DNA of 64,000 nucleotides, taken from assembly GCA_030272155.1 (NCBI GenBank), contig CP126201.1, positions 2,764,501 through 2,828,500 on the forward strand, written 5' to 3'. This DNA comes from Tetradesmus obliquus. Lineage: Eukaryota; Chlorophyta; Chlorophyceae; Sphaeropleales; Scenedesmaceae. Within the stretch, counting starts at the first letter, position 1, and each line of letters begins with the position of its first letter. Under the pieces are notes generated by a model. It saw nothing but the letters and a program-made list of their open reading frames with translations, did not search any database and was not told the origin of the DNA. Below, piece by piece: positions 11,397 through 24,100 of this stretch. Both the position numbers and the translations under genes were made by a program.

Positions 11397-13402
11397 ACCA
11401 CTTTGTGCATTGCATCATCGCATGACACCCACACACAATCACACTGCTATTGCCTCATTCCCTGCAGACAATGGTGTGCTCTCTGCTGGTGTCAAGAAGC
11501 GCCAGCACAAAGCCAACAGCTGTGCCGCACTGTTCTGCACCAGCGCATGCCACCCACACGCTGTACCAACATTCATGCTATTGTTTCATCACTGTCTGCC
11601 TGCAGACAATGGTGTGATCTCTGCTGGTACCAAGGCTGCCTGGGAGGGCCTCAGCAAAGCACAGCAGAAGCAGCAGCTTCTGTACCACTTTGTCAAGCCA
11701 GCAATGAGCGTGCCTCAGCAGCTGAAGAGTGGCAGGCTGCCAACCCTGCTGCAGGGGCACGACTTGAAGGTGGTCGTCACCCCAGCACAGTGAGTGCGGT
11801 TTAGAGTTGACCATGGGAGGGAGTTTGACTATGAAATTTTTTCTTGAATGGATTTTGAGTTGGAGTGAGAATGGGCCGGGGACGCAGGGTTGACCTGCTG
11901 TGTTTAGCAGAAGGCGCAGTGCTGAGCAACCGCAGCCGTTACCTCTGTGGCTGTTGCGGTACGGCAGTACGCATTGACACAGCATTGTGCGCTGCTATGG
12001 CAAAGTGACAGTTGAGTGTGCTGCTGCTGTTGTCTGCAGCCGCTGTGATCTGATGCCAGATGTGTGCCTGTCGCAGCACTGCCGCCCCCACGGCAACGAT
12101 ATACTGCCTGCTGCTATGCTGCTTGAAACCTGGTGTGCTGCTGCTGCTGCTGCTGCTGCTGTGCCCGGCAGGGCCAAGGACGGCGTGCCAAAGGTGACAG
12201 TCACTCCGGAGGTTGGCGGCCCGGTGTCGGTTGAGATCTTCAACATCTTCGCTGGCAGGGTGAGCGGCTGGCAGTTTGACTGGCAGTTGACTAGATGTTT
12301 GACCGGCGGTTGACCTGAGTGTTGACTGGCAACTGATGCATGTCATGATAGTGTTTGCACTGCTTGTTGCGGCCCGGTGTCAGTCGAAATCTTCAACATC
12401 TTCGCTGGCAGGGTGAGTGGCTGGTACCTTGAATTGCAGCCTGACTAGATGTTTGACCGGCGGTTGACCTGAGTGTTGACTGGCAACTGATGCATGTCAC
12501 GATAGTGTTTGCACTGCTTGTTGCGGCCCGGTGTCGGTTGAGATCTTCAACATCTGCGCTGGCAGGGTGATTGGCTGGTGACTTGAATTGCAGCCTGACT
12601 AGATGTGTGACCGGCGGTTGACCTGAGTGTTGACTGGCAACTGATGCATGTCACGATAGTGTTTGCACTGCTTGTTGCGGCCCGGTATCGGTTGAGATCT
12701 TCAACATCTGCGCTGGCAGGGTGAGTGTCTGGCATATTGACTGGCAGTTGACTGGCAGTTGACTGGAAGCTGACTCAAAGTTGGCTGGTTCGCAGTTGGC
12801 TTGTAGTTGACTAGCACATGATGTCATGGTACATGGCATTGCTTGAAAGTGCTTGCATGTGCTGTCACTGTACAAAGATCCCTTTTACATGGCATGTTGG
12901 TGTTGGTGTTTGCGCTGCTGTTTATTGCTGTCCATGCAACCTGCGCCCAATGCAAGCACAGCAGCACTCCCATGCAAGACAAGAAGCTTAGCAGCAGTCG
13001 AGGCTCCAAGCGAAAGCCAAGGCATGCTGCACTTCTGTATGATGCGGGCGCTGACTGCCTGCCACCATTTGCTGCTGCTGCTGCTGCTGCTGCCGCTGCT
13101 TCCAGGCAATCCTGCAAGGTGTCAACGGACCTTTGCAGGCCAAGCTCCCAGGCGGCATCACAACAGAAGCAGCACCAAAAGCCAACGGCCGCCGCTCACT
13201 GCTGTACCGCGGCGGCGGCCGCTACAGTGGCTCTGGTTACAACCAGGCTACTGCAAACTCGATTGCTGCAACGAACACGGCAGCAGCCATTGATGCAGCA
13301 GCTAGCGGTTATGTGCCAGCTCGTGCTGCGACTGCTTATGGTTCATATCAGGCGGAGGCGGCGGCATCGTACGGCAATCATTGCTACAACTGCTACTGGT
13401 GA
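7532..13402 (+). CDS. Secreted fasciclin (FAS1) two-domain protein
   Basis: Eight exons: 7532-7597, 8025-8159, 8820-8919, 9667-9893, 10951-11056, 11606-11789, 12172-12259 and 13106-13402 (stop TGA). All are GT-AG and in phase, giving 400 residues. Exon 1 encodes almost exactly a signal peptide (MNST, a hydrophobic VILVLCVAAVV core, Ala-rich end). Two FAS1-like repeats follow. Repeat 1 shows TLLVPSDKALNEF and VVSYHFIPG; repeat 2 shows ITMFVPNNGVISA and LLYHFV, matching the conserved H1 and YH motifs of FAS1. The C-terminal exon adds a Gly/Tyr/Ala-rich low-complexity tail ending HCYNCYW. FAS1 proteins mediate cell-matrix or cell-cell adhesion; in volvocine algae some act in the extracellular matrix. 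Export is inferred from the signal peptide. Nearly every exon edge has extra tandem copies in the flanking intron. Confidence 0.85.
7968..8024 (+). repeat. (CTG)n tract forming a 3' splice site
   Basis: Long CTG run ending in CTGCAG immediately before FAS1 exon 2. Confidence 0.85.
8025..8503 (+). repeat. Three donor-side copies of FAS1 exon 2
   Basis: The full exon (8025-8159) is followed by copies at 8252-8350 and 8458-8503. Each ends at the same donor (GACAAG then GTGAG) and carries the first part of the intron (GTGAGAAAACTGTCAGGCCC). The third copy is preceded by a long (CAG)n run at about 8409-8457. Confidence 0.85.
8888..9171 (+). repeat. Donor-side copies of FAS1 exon 3
   Basis: The end of exon 3 (CTGGTGGTCAGCTACCACTT, then CATCCCAG and GT) recurs at about 9017-9057 and 9141-9171. 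Confidence 0.8.
9403..9740 (+). repeat. Acceptor-side copies of FAS1 exon 4
   Basis: Starts resembling the exon 4 acceptor and GCTACCA appear at about 9404 (short), 9489 (about 70 bp, coding for the YQAKSI start) and 9667 (the full exon). Confidence 0.7.
9738..10702 (+). repeat. Four-copy array of the 3' part of FAS1 exon 4, about 270-bp period
   Basis: The coding part (FYKGSGRVW...GGYFFNGL) recurs ending at about 9893, 10163, 10427 and 10702. The intervening intron sequence (GTGAGCGCAGTGG..., a G-rich stretch, TTCTGGATTGCAGCAGGTGC) is repeated with it. Copies 2 and 4 keep an open frame; copy 3 has small deletions and a stop. Confidence 0.9.
11306..11650 (+). repeat. Three acceptor-side copies of FAS1 exon 6
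   Basis: The CTGCAG acceptor plus ACAATGGTGTG start recurs at 11306, 11468 and 11606, together with upstream intron sequence (AAGCGCCAGCACA...). Only the 11606 copy completes the exon. Confidence 0.8.
12212..12725 (+). repeat. Four-copy donor-side array of FAS1 exon 7, about 156-bp period
   Basis: The end of exon 7 (GTCGGTTGAGATCTTCAACA...CTGGCAGG then GTGA) is repeated four times with about 110 bp of intron (TTGACCGGCGGTTGACC...). The downstream copies are more alike to each other than to the first. Confidence 0.85.
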
Positions 13403-15029
13403 AACATCGAATCACAACTGCTACTACGGTTACAGGGGTCGGTAAACGCTGGCTATGCCTAAGGAGCCTTGTACAGCCTGTCTTTGGCCGTCCAAGTGCA
13501 TGACAGCTTAAACCATGCCTCTTTTGGAAAGTTACAACGTGACCGATCTGGGCGCAAGGTGCATGATGCACATGATGAAAATGCATGTCAACTGCTTGAT
13601 TGTTTTGTGTAGCGTGGGTCTTAATGTCTGCTTTGTGTACAGCGTGTTGGGTGTTTGTGCCTGAAACTCTTCCACCCTCGTTTTTGTGGATGCGCTGCGG
13701 GCTGTTGCACTGATGGCGCTGTTAGTGGCGTTGTTTGTAACAGATCTACAGTGACATGTGATCCTGATGAGCTGTATCATTATAATCATTACGTCTGTTA
13801 GCTGCGCAGCAGCCTGGCAGCAGCAGGAAGACACAGCAGGCTTGGCAAAAGACAGTACATAGCCCAACAGCAGCCTGATTGTGTTGCACCTGCCCTGTGA
13901 AGCTCTGATCACCACTACCCTCAAGGGTTGGTCAATATCACAATCAAATGGTACAGTTAAAGAGCCAGCCATTTGTGCCATGCACGCACGATCGCTTCGC
14001 ACATGTAGAGACGTTTGCAGGCGATGCAGGCCACACTTTAACGTACCTTCATACTTATTTGTTACCGTCCTCACCACAGCTGTGCTGCCCGGCTCACCCC
14101 AATGGGTACCAGTAGCATCAGCTGCCAGTTCTGCCAATCTTGCAGCCACCCGTCAAAATCAACATCAACCTGTGCCTCTTCACAGCAACGTGCACTGCGG
14201 CTGCGCAACTGCCAGACTGCAGGAACTCAACTGCAGCAAGCAATCATTGCTGGCAGCACAGGCCTGGGAAGTGACGACCACCTGCCAGTTTGCCACTGCC
14301 ACAGCAGCGCTTCGCCTCTCGACATATAATACAACAGTGCCACCAGAGACATCCAGGTTGATTTATGCCTGCAACATAGCCGAGAAGGGCCAACCGACGG
14401 CAAGCAATGCCAACAAACGACAACCGGGCAGTACCCTGATGCAGATGCACAATGCTCAGTTTGCAGCGGTCTCATTGGAAAACCCTGCCTGACTGTGGCA
14501 ACGCAAACCACCAAATGTTTTATGCAAAGTGCCCTAAGCCATGAACAGTACTACCAGGCGGACCACGCAACAGCAGGCTGTGCCACCAAAGCACACAAAA
14601 CTTCACTGTGCATCTCCACTTAAAAAGAATCTAAGAACTCAAGCCAGGAGCCATGAAGCGACCGTGATGGAATGCAACACACCCCGCCTGCAAGCTCAGC
14701 TGGCAGACGCCTTCTGCCAAAACCTCTACACAGCAATGCAAGCTGGCCCGCCACGCGCATGAGGGTCGTTGCCAGGTCCTGCAAACAGCCACACCATGCC
14801 TGCCTGTTTGCGGCAAACTGCCAACGCTCTGTACATGGCAGCAATGCCAGGCTGGCCATGGCCCACCATTCCTGCAGGGCACTTGGGGCCTGGGGCTGTG
14901 GTCACCACTCCACTGCCAACCGCACTGCCAAACCTCAACACCTTTACACAGCAATGCCAGGCTGGCCCACCGAACGCCTCAAATGTTCCTGCAAACAGCC
15001 AGACAATACCTGCAAACTGCTGCACCCCT
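13403..15029. other. Convergent 3' region of the FAS1 and BAR-like genes
   Basis: A plus-strand TGTAA at 13736-13740 is a likely poly(A) signal for the FAS1 gene. No exon was firmly recognised between 13.4 and 14.7 kb. A minus-strand open stretch near 13.9-14.15 kb (reading AELAADATGTHWGEPG) might be a further 3' exon of the BAR-like gene, but has no other support. From 14.72 kb up, the DNA is the donor-side repeat array described separately. Confidence 0.35.
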
Positions 15030-15110
15030 CTACATGGCAGCAATGCCAGGCTGGCCGTGGTTCACCATTCCTGCAGGGCACTTGGGGCCTGGTGGGGTGG
15101 TCTCCACCAC
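14720..15110 (-). repeat. Donor-side array at the last recognised exon of the BAR-like gene
   Basis: Four copies, read on the minus strand, of a segment coding for HGQPGIAA followed by a possible donor (GTAGAG, GTACAG or GTAAAG), at about 14.74, 14.85, 14.96 and 15.04 kb. Two copies also share the upstream GGCCCCAAGTGCCCTGCAGG. Since the other arrays here straddle splice sites, this one hints that the exon is spliced onward rather than ending at the TAG. Confidence 0.6.
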
Positions 15111-18100
15111 GTGCGTCACTGGAGCACCCAGCATCTCCCTGCCGCCTGAGGGCAGTGCAACCTCACCAGTGAACCTGCGAAAATTCAAGCATACAGGCAG
15201 TGGCAGCAGCAAGCAGCGTGAATATGGTATGCATGGGTATAGAGCACCCAGCATCTCCTTGCTTTGCCAGTGAACTTGCAGGATTAATTGAAGCCAGGCA
15301 GCAGCAGCAGCAGCAACGACGGCAGCAATGGCAGCAGCAAGCAGCGTGGCACCGCCAGATAGCGTGTGATCAGTTGAGAAGCTCAACTCGGCACTTCCCT
15401 GCCATTACAGGGCAGCGTAGCCCTGTCAGCAGTGACGCCGCGAGGTGTGTGTGCAAACAAGCAAGCAGCGGCAGCCGCAAGCAGTGCCGGCGCAGTGGGT
15501 AAGGAGGAGTTTGCTTGCATGAAGCAACAAAACACGCCCCTGACCCCCTGAGGCAGCACTGCCTCGCCAGTAAATTCTTGAAGTATGTGCAGTCAAGCAA
15601 GCAGCGGCAGCAGCAAGCAGTGCTTGCGCAGTGGGTGAGGAGGCGATGCCTGCCGGAGGCACACATGGCGTCGTCACCCCCTGTGGCAGCACTGGCTCGC
15701 TGATGCACCCTAGTTCGTGCAAACAAGCAAGCGGCGGCAGCAGCAACGTGGACGTACTCCTTCTGCACGGGTGATGCTCCAGCACTTTAGTCACTCGCTC
15801 CCTCACAATGCAGCTATGAACAGGCATCTATGAAATATAAAACACACTGGTATTGTCACTCACTTCACTTGCGTGACGTACTCCTTCTGCACCGGATGGT
15901 GCTCCAGCACCCTGGTCACGCGCTCCTTCACAATCGGCCTGTCCTCAAGTTCCCAGCACAGCTATGACTGCAAAAACAAAACAAAAATAGCTACCTTGCA
16001 GGGACAAAAACAGGTACAAACACTGCCTATACATGTCACTCAATTGACTTGCGTCATGTACTCCTTCTGTACGGGGTGGTGCTCCAGCACCCTGGTCACC
16101 CTCACCTTCACAATAGGCCGGTCCTCAACTTCCCAACACAGATATGGACAGCAAAAAAAGCAAATCTTGCAAGGACAAAACCATGCACAAACACTGCCTG
16201 TCACTCACTTGACTTGCGTCATGTACTCCTTCTGCACGGGGTGGTGCTCCAGCACCCTGGTCACCCGCTCCTTCACAATCGGCCGGTCCTCAACCTCTGT
16301 GAACTCCTTGCGCCCACACACCTCCTCTCCCTGCCTCAGCACAGGCTGCGCTGACTCAGCAGCGTAACCGGTAGTAATCCCCCTGCCGGATGACACCCCC
16401 TGGTCGCGGCCGCCGGCGATGTCAACGTCGGAGTAATCCTCGCGACGGGTTACGCCCTTGTGCGTGCTGCTGCCGCGGAGGCCGACTGCCTCAGCAACGG
16501 AGCCTGCAGCATCCTTGAGTGCACCAACAACACCCCTGCTGCTGCTGCTGTCGCGCTGATCTGTCCTGGTGTCATAATCCTCCCTGCCGCCGAGAGCAGT
16601 AGCACCAGCTGTCCTGCCGGTGTGCATTCCAGACTCATATCGCATGTGCGGCACTCCCTGCTGCTGCTGCTGCTGCAGCTCCTCGCGGCCAGCACCAGCA
16701 GGAACAGGGCCCACAGCAGCAGCAATGCCACCTGCTGTACCAGACACCCCCTGCTGGGCAACCACCCCCCCTGGCCCCGCTGCTGCTGCTGCCTCGTACT
16801 CCCTCACTGCTGCTGTGTCAGCGACATCAGACAGCCTGATGCCTGCTGCACTTTGGGGCACAGGCGTGACAGGCTGCATGGGCTGAGCAGTAGGCACTGC
16901 AGAGAGCTCCAGTGGGCTGGCTGTGGCCTTGTGTGCAGCAAGGCCTACGTCTGCGATGTTGGGCAGCAGCTGCAGGCCGAAAGCGCCTGCGCCAGTGCTG
17001 ATGTTTGCCAGTGCCTGCAGGAACAGACGGATGGCAGGGGACAGTGGGCAGCAGCAGATGAACAGAGCAGACGGTCAGCAGGCGATTGACGGGTGATACG
17101 AGCAAAAATTTGTACGGGGCCTTGTGTGCAGTCAGGCCTACGTCATGAGTCAGTAATGTTGGGCAGTAGATGCAGGCCGAGGGCGCCTGCGCCGGTGCTG
17201 ACGTTGGCCAGCGCCTGCAGCAGCAGCAGCAGCATCCATAGCTTCGGATAATTTATACGCCCCTAACCCTGGCGCACTGTAAATATGCGCGGTTGTTACT
17301 GTGCTGATGCGCATGATTAGATGGCCAAACACGTCAGGAAGGCTGACGAGTCGTCAATGTTTGATGACAGGCTCGCCCGTCACTCCAACACGGACATCAC
17401 CTTAGCCTTACCGCGCTAGAGGGACACTGTGGACGCACAAAAAACTGTTCTCGCAATTGTCACTCCACAGTCAAGCATGGTCAAGGTGTGCACAGTAGCT
17501 GCGTAGACTCTAGAGCCTTAATTGATGGCTGTGCCAAGGCTGAGCCGCCAAACACAGGATAGCCATGCTTGCAGGCCCAGCCGCGCCAAAACCATCGTTA
17601 ACGGCGCCTTACGGCCTCAGCCACTGAAAAGATATTGCTGCAAGTGAAGAGACACACGCAGCAAGGCTATGGTGGGTTGAGAAGGCGGCTGGGCGACAGT
17701 AGGCAGATTGGCCTCATCTACTACCACCCAGCCACCTTGCCAACTCACTGTGGTGTCTGGCTGCCCCATCACTTGATATGTGTAAGCAGGCACAGGCACT
17801 GAAACAGCACACTATGTTTGCAGGCATGCACGCCTGGCAATGCAGCGGCACAACAAGCGCAAGAGCAACTTGCATGTCGAGGCTATTGAACTCCTCTGCA
17901 ATGATCAACTGCGGATGTGTCACTGTTCTAGAACCACATCATTCACAGCTGCAGGGTGTTGTTCAATGGCTGCAGAGGCGACATAGCACTGGGACCATTT
18001 AATGCCACCCTGCAGCGAGAAGTGTAGAATCAAACCGCCAGCATGTTGCGTAAACTGAACGGCTAGGCAATGGTGAATTGAGAAGGTGGCTAGGCGACAG

Positions 18101-21100
18101 CAGGCGCGTTGAACAACGCCCAGCACCCCCAACCACCTTGCCGACTCACCGAAGGATGGAGACTAATCCCTTATGTGTAAGCAGGCACATGCACTGAAAC
18201 AGCACACTATGTTTGCACACACATGCGCCTGGCGCTGCAGCGCCACAACAGTCGTGAAAGTGGGGGTTACATGCCAGGGGTATGAAACCTCAGTAGCCTT
18301 GGCATGCAACTCCCATTTCCCCAGTTCCAGTTGAATTCCTGTCAGCAAATGCGGATGTGTCACTGTTCTGTTACCCTCATCATTCACAGCTGCAGGGTGT
18401 CCTCGAACAAAGCAGAGACGACATGACCGCTGTATATTGTCCAATGACACCCTGCAGCAAGAAGCGTGGGATCAACAGCCGGTGTGCTGGGAGAAATGCA
18501 AGGCTGGCATGGCGTAACTGCTGCTTCAGCACACTCTAAGGCCTCATGTATGTATCTGTCACCACAACTTCCACCACGCCATCACCAAATCACTCCCAAC
18601 TAGTGCAGTGGTACTGGCAGCAGTCACCTGTTAGAAGGACTTGCAGCAGTATCATCACACCAGCTTAAAGTAAAACGTCACACTGCTCGGGTGCAGCCAA
18701 AAGGCAGTAGGGGTGTTGACAAGTGTTGCGGCGCTTGCCCAATGCAGCGGCAACACTCTCAAAGTATCTGCACAGATGCTAGGCCTAGGTATATGGCACA
18801 CTCACCGGTGGCATGGCAGCAGCCAGCTCCACATTGTAGCCCATCTTGTGCTGCCAGTTTAACAGGAGAACCTCATCAACGTGACACGACATAACACATC
18901 CATAACGTCATGCAACACACTCACCGGTGGCATGGCGGCGGCCAGGTCCACGTTGTATCCCATCTCTCCGTGCTCCCTGGGCGCTGCGGCACGCCCCGTG
19001 AAGCCAGGCAGCGGCTGCTTCGTGGTGCCCAGCGCCACGACAGCCGTCTGCAGATATACAAAGAAACAGCGCACTGTGGAGAAGTGAGGTGCAGTGGAAG
19101 CCAGGCAGCGGCTGCTTGGTGGTGCCCAGCGCAACCACGGCAGTCTGCAGCAATACACAAAGAAACAGAGCAGTGTGGCAAAGTGAGGTGCAGTGGAAGC
19201 CCGGCAGCGGCTGCTTGGTGGTGCCCAGCGCCACGACAGCAGTCTGTGCACAAGCAATGGGCATAAAGAAACAGCGCACAAGTGGTTCAGTAGAATAACA
19301 AGTGGTGCACTGCAAGGCACAAATACAGGCAGCGGCTGCTTGGTGGTGCCCAGCGCGACGACAGCCGTCTGCAGCAGTGAAGAGGCACAGCCAGCATGTT
19401 TGTCTGACATACAGGACACAAGTCGTTGTACATCGTGCAAGACAGCAGATATCCAGCAGCGGCTGCTTGGTGGTGCCCAGCGCCACGAAGCATGCGGTGG
19501 GCAGGGGGAGGTGGCCAATCAATAATAAGTGCAAGTGATGAAGCAGATCTGAGATACGGCTATCTGCACAGGTGCTGATGTGCCTTGGGAGCCTGCCTGC
19601 AAGGACTGTTGGCGGCAGACAGAACAGCAATCAACAGCTACCGTGTGGCATGTGCAACAGCAGCAATGCAAGGTGGTCCTGCTGACTGAATCCGCTGCTG
19701 TACAGAGCAGTGGCTATCGTCAACAGGACCACGTTGCATGCTGTACATATGCTGCGCCAGAAACCCCAGTCACACACTGTACAAAGGTTCATCAGTAGTT
19801 CAAGCAGCGGCAGCCGCAGCAGCGCCAGCGCACCTGCATTGCCTCCTTGCCCGGCAGCAGGCTTGCCACCAGCACACTGCTGCTGCACAGCCGAAACACA
19901 TGCACCAAAACACTGCACAAACTCTGTTCATCAGTACCAGCAGCAGCAGCACCAGCACACCTGCGTTGCCTCTTTGCCCAGCAGCAGGCTAGCCACCAGG
20001 TAGCTCTTCAAGCAGTTGACACACAACCACAAACACGGCACTGAGCCTCTTCTTCTCCAGCAAGGATCAGATCTAAGCACTACTGCGGCTTTGAAAAGAG
20101 ATGAAGACACGCTGCATTGCACCGCTACTGTTATAGAGACAGCAGCAGCCTTCAATATCAAACCAAGCAGCCTCACCTGCAAGGCCTCCCTGCCCAGCAG
20201 CAGGCCTGCCACCAGGTAGCTCCTCACACACAAACTCACCATGCATGCATAATAAACACTGCTCAGTACACAACACATATGCAGAAGTGGTAGCAGCAGA
20301 AGCGGCAGCAGCACCACCACCAGCTGCAGCAGCAGCACCACCACCAACTGCAGCTGCAGCAGCACCACCAGCTGCAGCAGCAGCAGCATCCCCTCCCCCT
20401 GCCTCACCTGCATTACCTCCTTGTCGAGCAGCAGGCTTGCCACCAGGTAGCTCTTCAGCCAGTTGACAATCAATCGATAATGCACAAAGCCTGCCTGCTG
20501 ATGTGTTATAACTGGTTATGTGTTATAACCAGTTATAACAAAGGTAACAGTTACAGCACCAGCCCACCTGCATGGCCTCCTTGCCCAGCAGCAGGCTTGC
20601 CACCAGGTAGCTCTTCAGCCAGCTCGCGTCACGCGCCAGCCCAGCCAGCTGCCCCGCCACCAGCTGCTCCAGCTCAGCATAATCGCCACGCGCAGCTGCA
20701 GCAGCAGTGTTACAACGATGCAGCAACATGGTTTTAGCAGAGTTCAAAGAGGTTTCAAGGGTGTGAAATGTTGTAGGGTTTGGTGGCAAACCAGCCCCGC
20801 CAGCTGGCCAGCCACCAGCTGCTCCAGCTCAGCATAGTTGCCGCGCGCAGCTGCAGCAGCAGGGTTTAGCAGGGTTTGAGGGGTTCAGTAGGGTTCAATG
20901 GAGTTGACAGGGTTCAGTGGGGAATGAGGCCTGCCAGCTGCCCCGCCACCAGCTGCTCCTGCTCAGCGTAGTCGCCACGTGCAGCTGCAGCAGCAGGGTT
21001 TAACAATGGAGCAACATGGTCTTAGCAGAGTTCAAGGAGGTTTCAAGGGTGTAAAATGGTGTAGGGTTTGGTTGCAAGCCAGCCCAGCCAGATGCCCCGC

Positions 21101-24100
21101 CACCAGCTGCTCCAGCTCAGCATAGTCGCCACGTGCAGCTGCAGCAGGTGTTACAACAACAGATGTAACGGTTTAGTCAAATGCTTTACGTTTCCGCGCG
21201 CTTTCCAAGGTTCGGCGAGGAGATCCAGCCCAGCCACCAGCTGCTGCAGCTCAGCATCACCTCCATGCGCGGCTGCAAGCAGGTGTAGAGGAGCCAAGCA
21301 CGGCATCAACGTGGGTCCCAGACACAACCAGGCATCAGCTGCGTTAGGTCAGCGCAGATGCTGGGCTCGACGGAGCAGACAGGTGTTCAGAGCGGTGGCA
21401 AGAGGTGGTCAAAATGGCTTCAAAAGCAGTTGCCGCGACACCACATCCAGCCGCTAGTTGGGTCTGATCTTGTTGATGCCAGCGGCTGAGGCCCATATGC
21501 AACAGCAGCCGTGTGTGTTTGCCAGATGAAGACTGGGGCTATTGAACCCAGCTGTGCACGTGGCACGCATGTAAATCCGGCACACACTTGATGCGCGTTA
21601 GAGGTTGCACCATATAGTACAAGCCGCCAGTAATGCAGCCGGCTCTGCTACATGATTTCTCAAGGCGTTTTGTGGCTGATAACCTTGCTAGAGCGATCGG
21701 CAATAGCAGGCTCATCAGCCACAGAAAGCCTCGAGACAGTGTTCTGCACCCGACGCAAAGCACATGATGCAAGCATGGTGTAGCAGACGTGCATTGTGGG
21801 CAGCCGCAGCATCTCGGATTGATCACATCAAGCAAGGGTCAAATGCACGAGGACAGCATCTACATGCTGCAAACAGATTGCAAACCTTATGCAGAAGCCC
21901 AGCAAAGCTAAACCCCAGTGTGATGTACATCTTGTCTAGCGTGCTTGGTTGTGGCTCCTGGATATGTGACAGGTGACATACCATTCAGCCACAACCAAGC
22001 ACGCCAGGCAAGTACTTTTCCACTAGTGGACAAAGCCGTGCCGCTCACCGTCCAGCTTGCGGTGCTTGTAGTTGAGCTTCATGCCTGCCTCCTCACTCGC
22101 CACCTGCCTTGCCACCTCGCTGTCAACCTCGCTCACGTCGTCATCGCTGCTGCTGCTGCCGTCGTCCCTGTGGCGCCGCGGCATGCTGCTGCGGTGACCG
22201 CCGCCGTGGTTTGCACGGGGGTGCATGCACGCGCCAAAGATGCCCCTGCATGTGTATCAGAGAGTAACGTGAAAAATTTCAGTCGGCTTGTTATTGCAGC
22301 AGCAGCTTGCAGGGGGAGTGCACGCTGGCTTGCCTGGCGCTGCCGTTGTCTGCGCATGGGTGCATCGGCACACAACAGGTGCTCGCCCAAGGAAAGAACC
22401 AAACGCATGAGGTGCAAGATTGATGAACGTGTCCAGCAGCAGGCCGCAGATGCACTGGAGCACATGCTGCTGCTTTCAGCACCGCCACTACTATACAAAA
22501 AAGTGGATGAAATCAGCGTCGGGCATGCCAAGCTGCTTGCAGGACAGTCACAGCGCCAATCACTGTTGAGGTCGCAAGCCGTCTTCAAGGAAACCCTGAA
22601 GTCATCAAGGCGACATCAACAAATATTAGTGCTGGCTGAATGCTTGCCACAGAATCCACAGCTAATCAAGGCATTAGTAGCCAAACACAACAGTTTCAGG
22701 TGCCAAAAGCAGAGCGCAGTCCATGTCATTGTCCAGACACTTTCAAACTCAATTCATGCCAGATTGGGTGTGCAAGAACGTGCTGATGCGATGTCCTGTC
22801 TCTTGGTCAGGTCACAGACCTTGCAATCATCTTGTTGTGGCTTATACCAGGTGCCAGGAACGACAAGTGAAGTGCCAGCCAACAAAGAGATGCAGCGCCC
22901 ACCTAATGCCACCGCCTGTGGGCGCCGTGTGGATGCTGCCGGTCTGATCGGCCACACGGCCCAGAATGCCACACCAAAAACGTGTAAAAGGCCCGTCCAC
23001 CTTGTGCCGCCGCCAGTAGGCGGCGTGTGGATGCTGCCGGTCTGGCCATGAACCTGCCAGTCTGGCCATGAACATGCGTCAAGAAAGACATGCGCGTGCT
23101 TGCGTGCAGTTGAATACAAACAGTCATATAACGCGCACCTCATGCCGCCGCCTGTTTGCCGGGTGTGGATGCTGCCCGTCTGGCCGGGCGTGGCAGCAGC
23201 AGCAGCAGTAGCACTGCCTGCAGCACCGCCCTCCTTGGCCATGTGGCGCTGGTACTTGGCGTTGTAACGAGCCAGGCCGCGGCTTGACTTGACCACGCGG
23301 CCGCGCAGCTTGACAAGCTCTGGCAGCCGCTCCTGCAAGCACAAGCAGTGTAACTTACATAAGTGACATGTAATGTAACGAGCCAGGTCGCGGTTGGATT
23401 TGACTACGCGGCCCTACAGCTTCACTAGCTCCGGCAGGCGCTCCTGCAAGCGCAAGAACGAGTACAGAAGTGGCATGTGACAGCTGGCCGCTGGACTTGA
23501 CGACACGGCCCCGCAGCTTCACAAGCTCTGGCAGGCGCTCCTGCAGGAAAGGACAAGACAGTGCGATCGAGCAACATGGTATGACGTGGTAAGCCGCGGC
23601 TGGACTTGACCACGCGGCCCCGCAGCTTGACAAGCTCCGGCAAGCGCTCCTGCAGGAACAAAAGAATCAAGATGTAAAAAGTAACATCTTGTGACGAGCC
23701 AGCTACGGCTGGACTTGACAACACGGCCCCACAGTTTCATTAGCTCCGGCAGGCGCTCCTGCAAGCGCAAGAACGAGTACAGAAGTGGCATGTAATGCAA
23801 CACGTAAGGCTGTGGCTGGACTTGACCACGCGGCCGCGCAGCTTGACAAGCTCTGGCAGGCGCTCCTGCAGGCAAACATGTTACGGCGTGACAGGCCGCG
23901 GCTGTCTTTACAACACTTCAGCACTCCAGCAAGCAGGCTGCCAAGTGGAGGTGGTATCAAACCAATGAAGCAGACCATGCTATTTACCCCTTATACCAAT
24001 CCAGCCCTCACCTCCACTGCAACCAGGCCCTTGCCCCACTGCTCCAGCAGCTGCACAATGCTTCAATATATATTCCACAGTCTGACTGGCTTCTTCCCTG

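Noticed and set aside
13881..14492. 203-codon plus-strand open frame
   Set aside because: No start context, domain, splice support or repeat support; probably chance in 3' flanking DNA, though a missed gene cannot be excluded.
21945..23051. 368-codon plus-strand open frame
   Set aside because: It runs antisense across BAR-like exons 5 and 6 and their edge copies; the minus-strand exons have splice and phase support.
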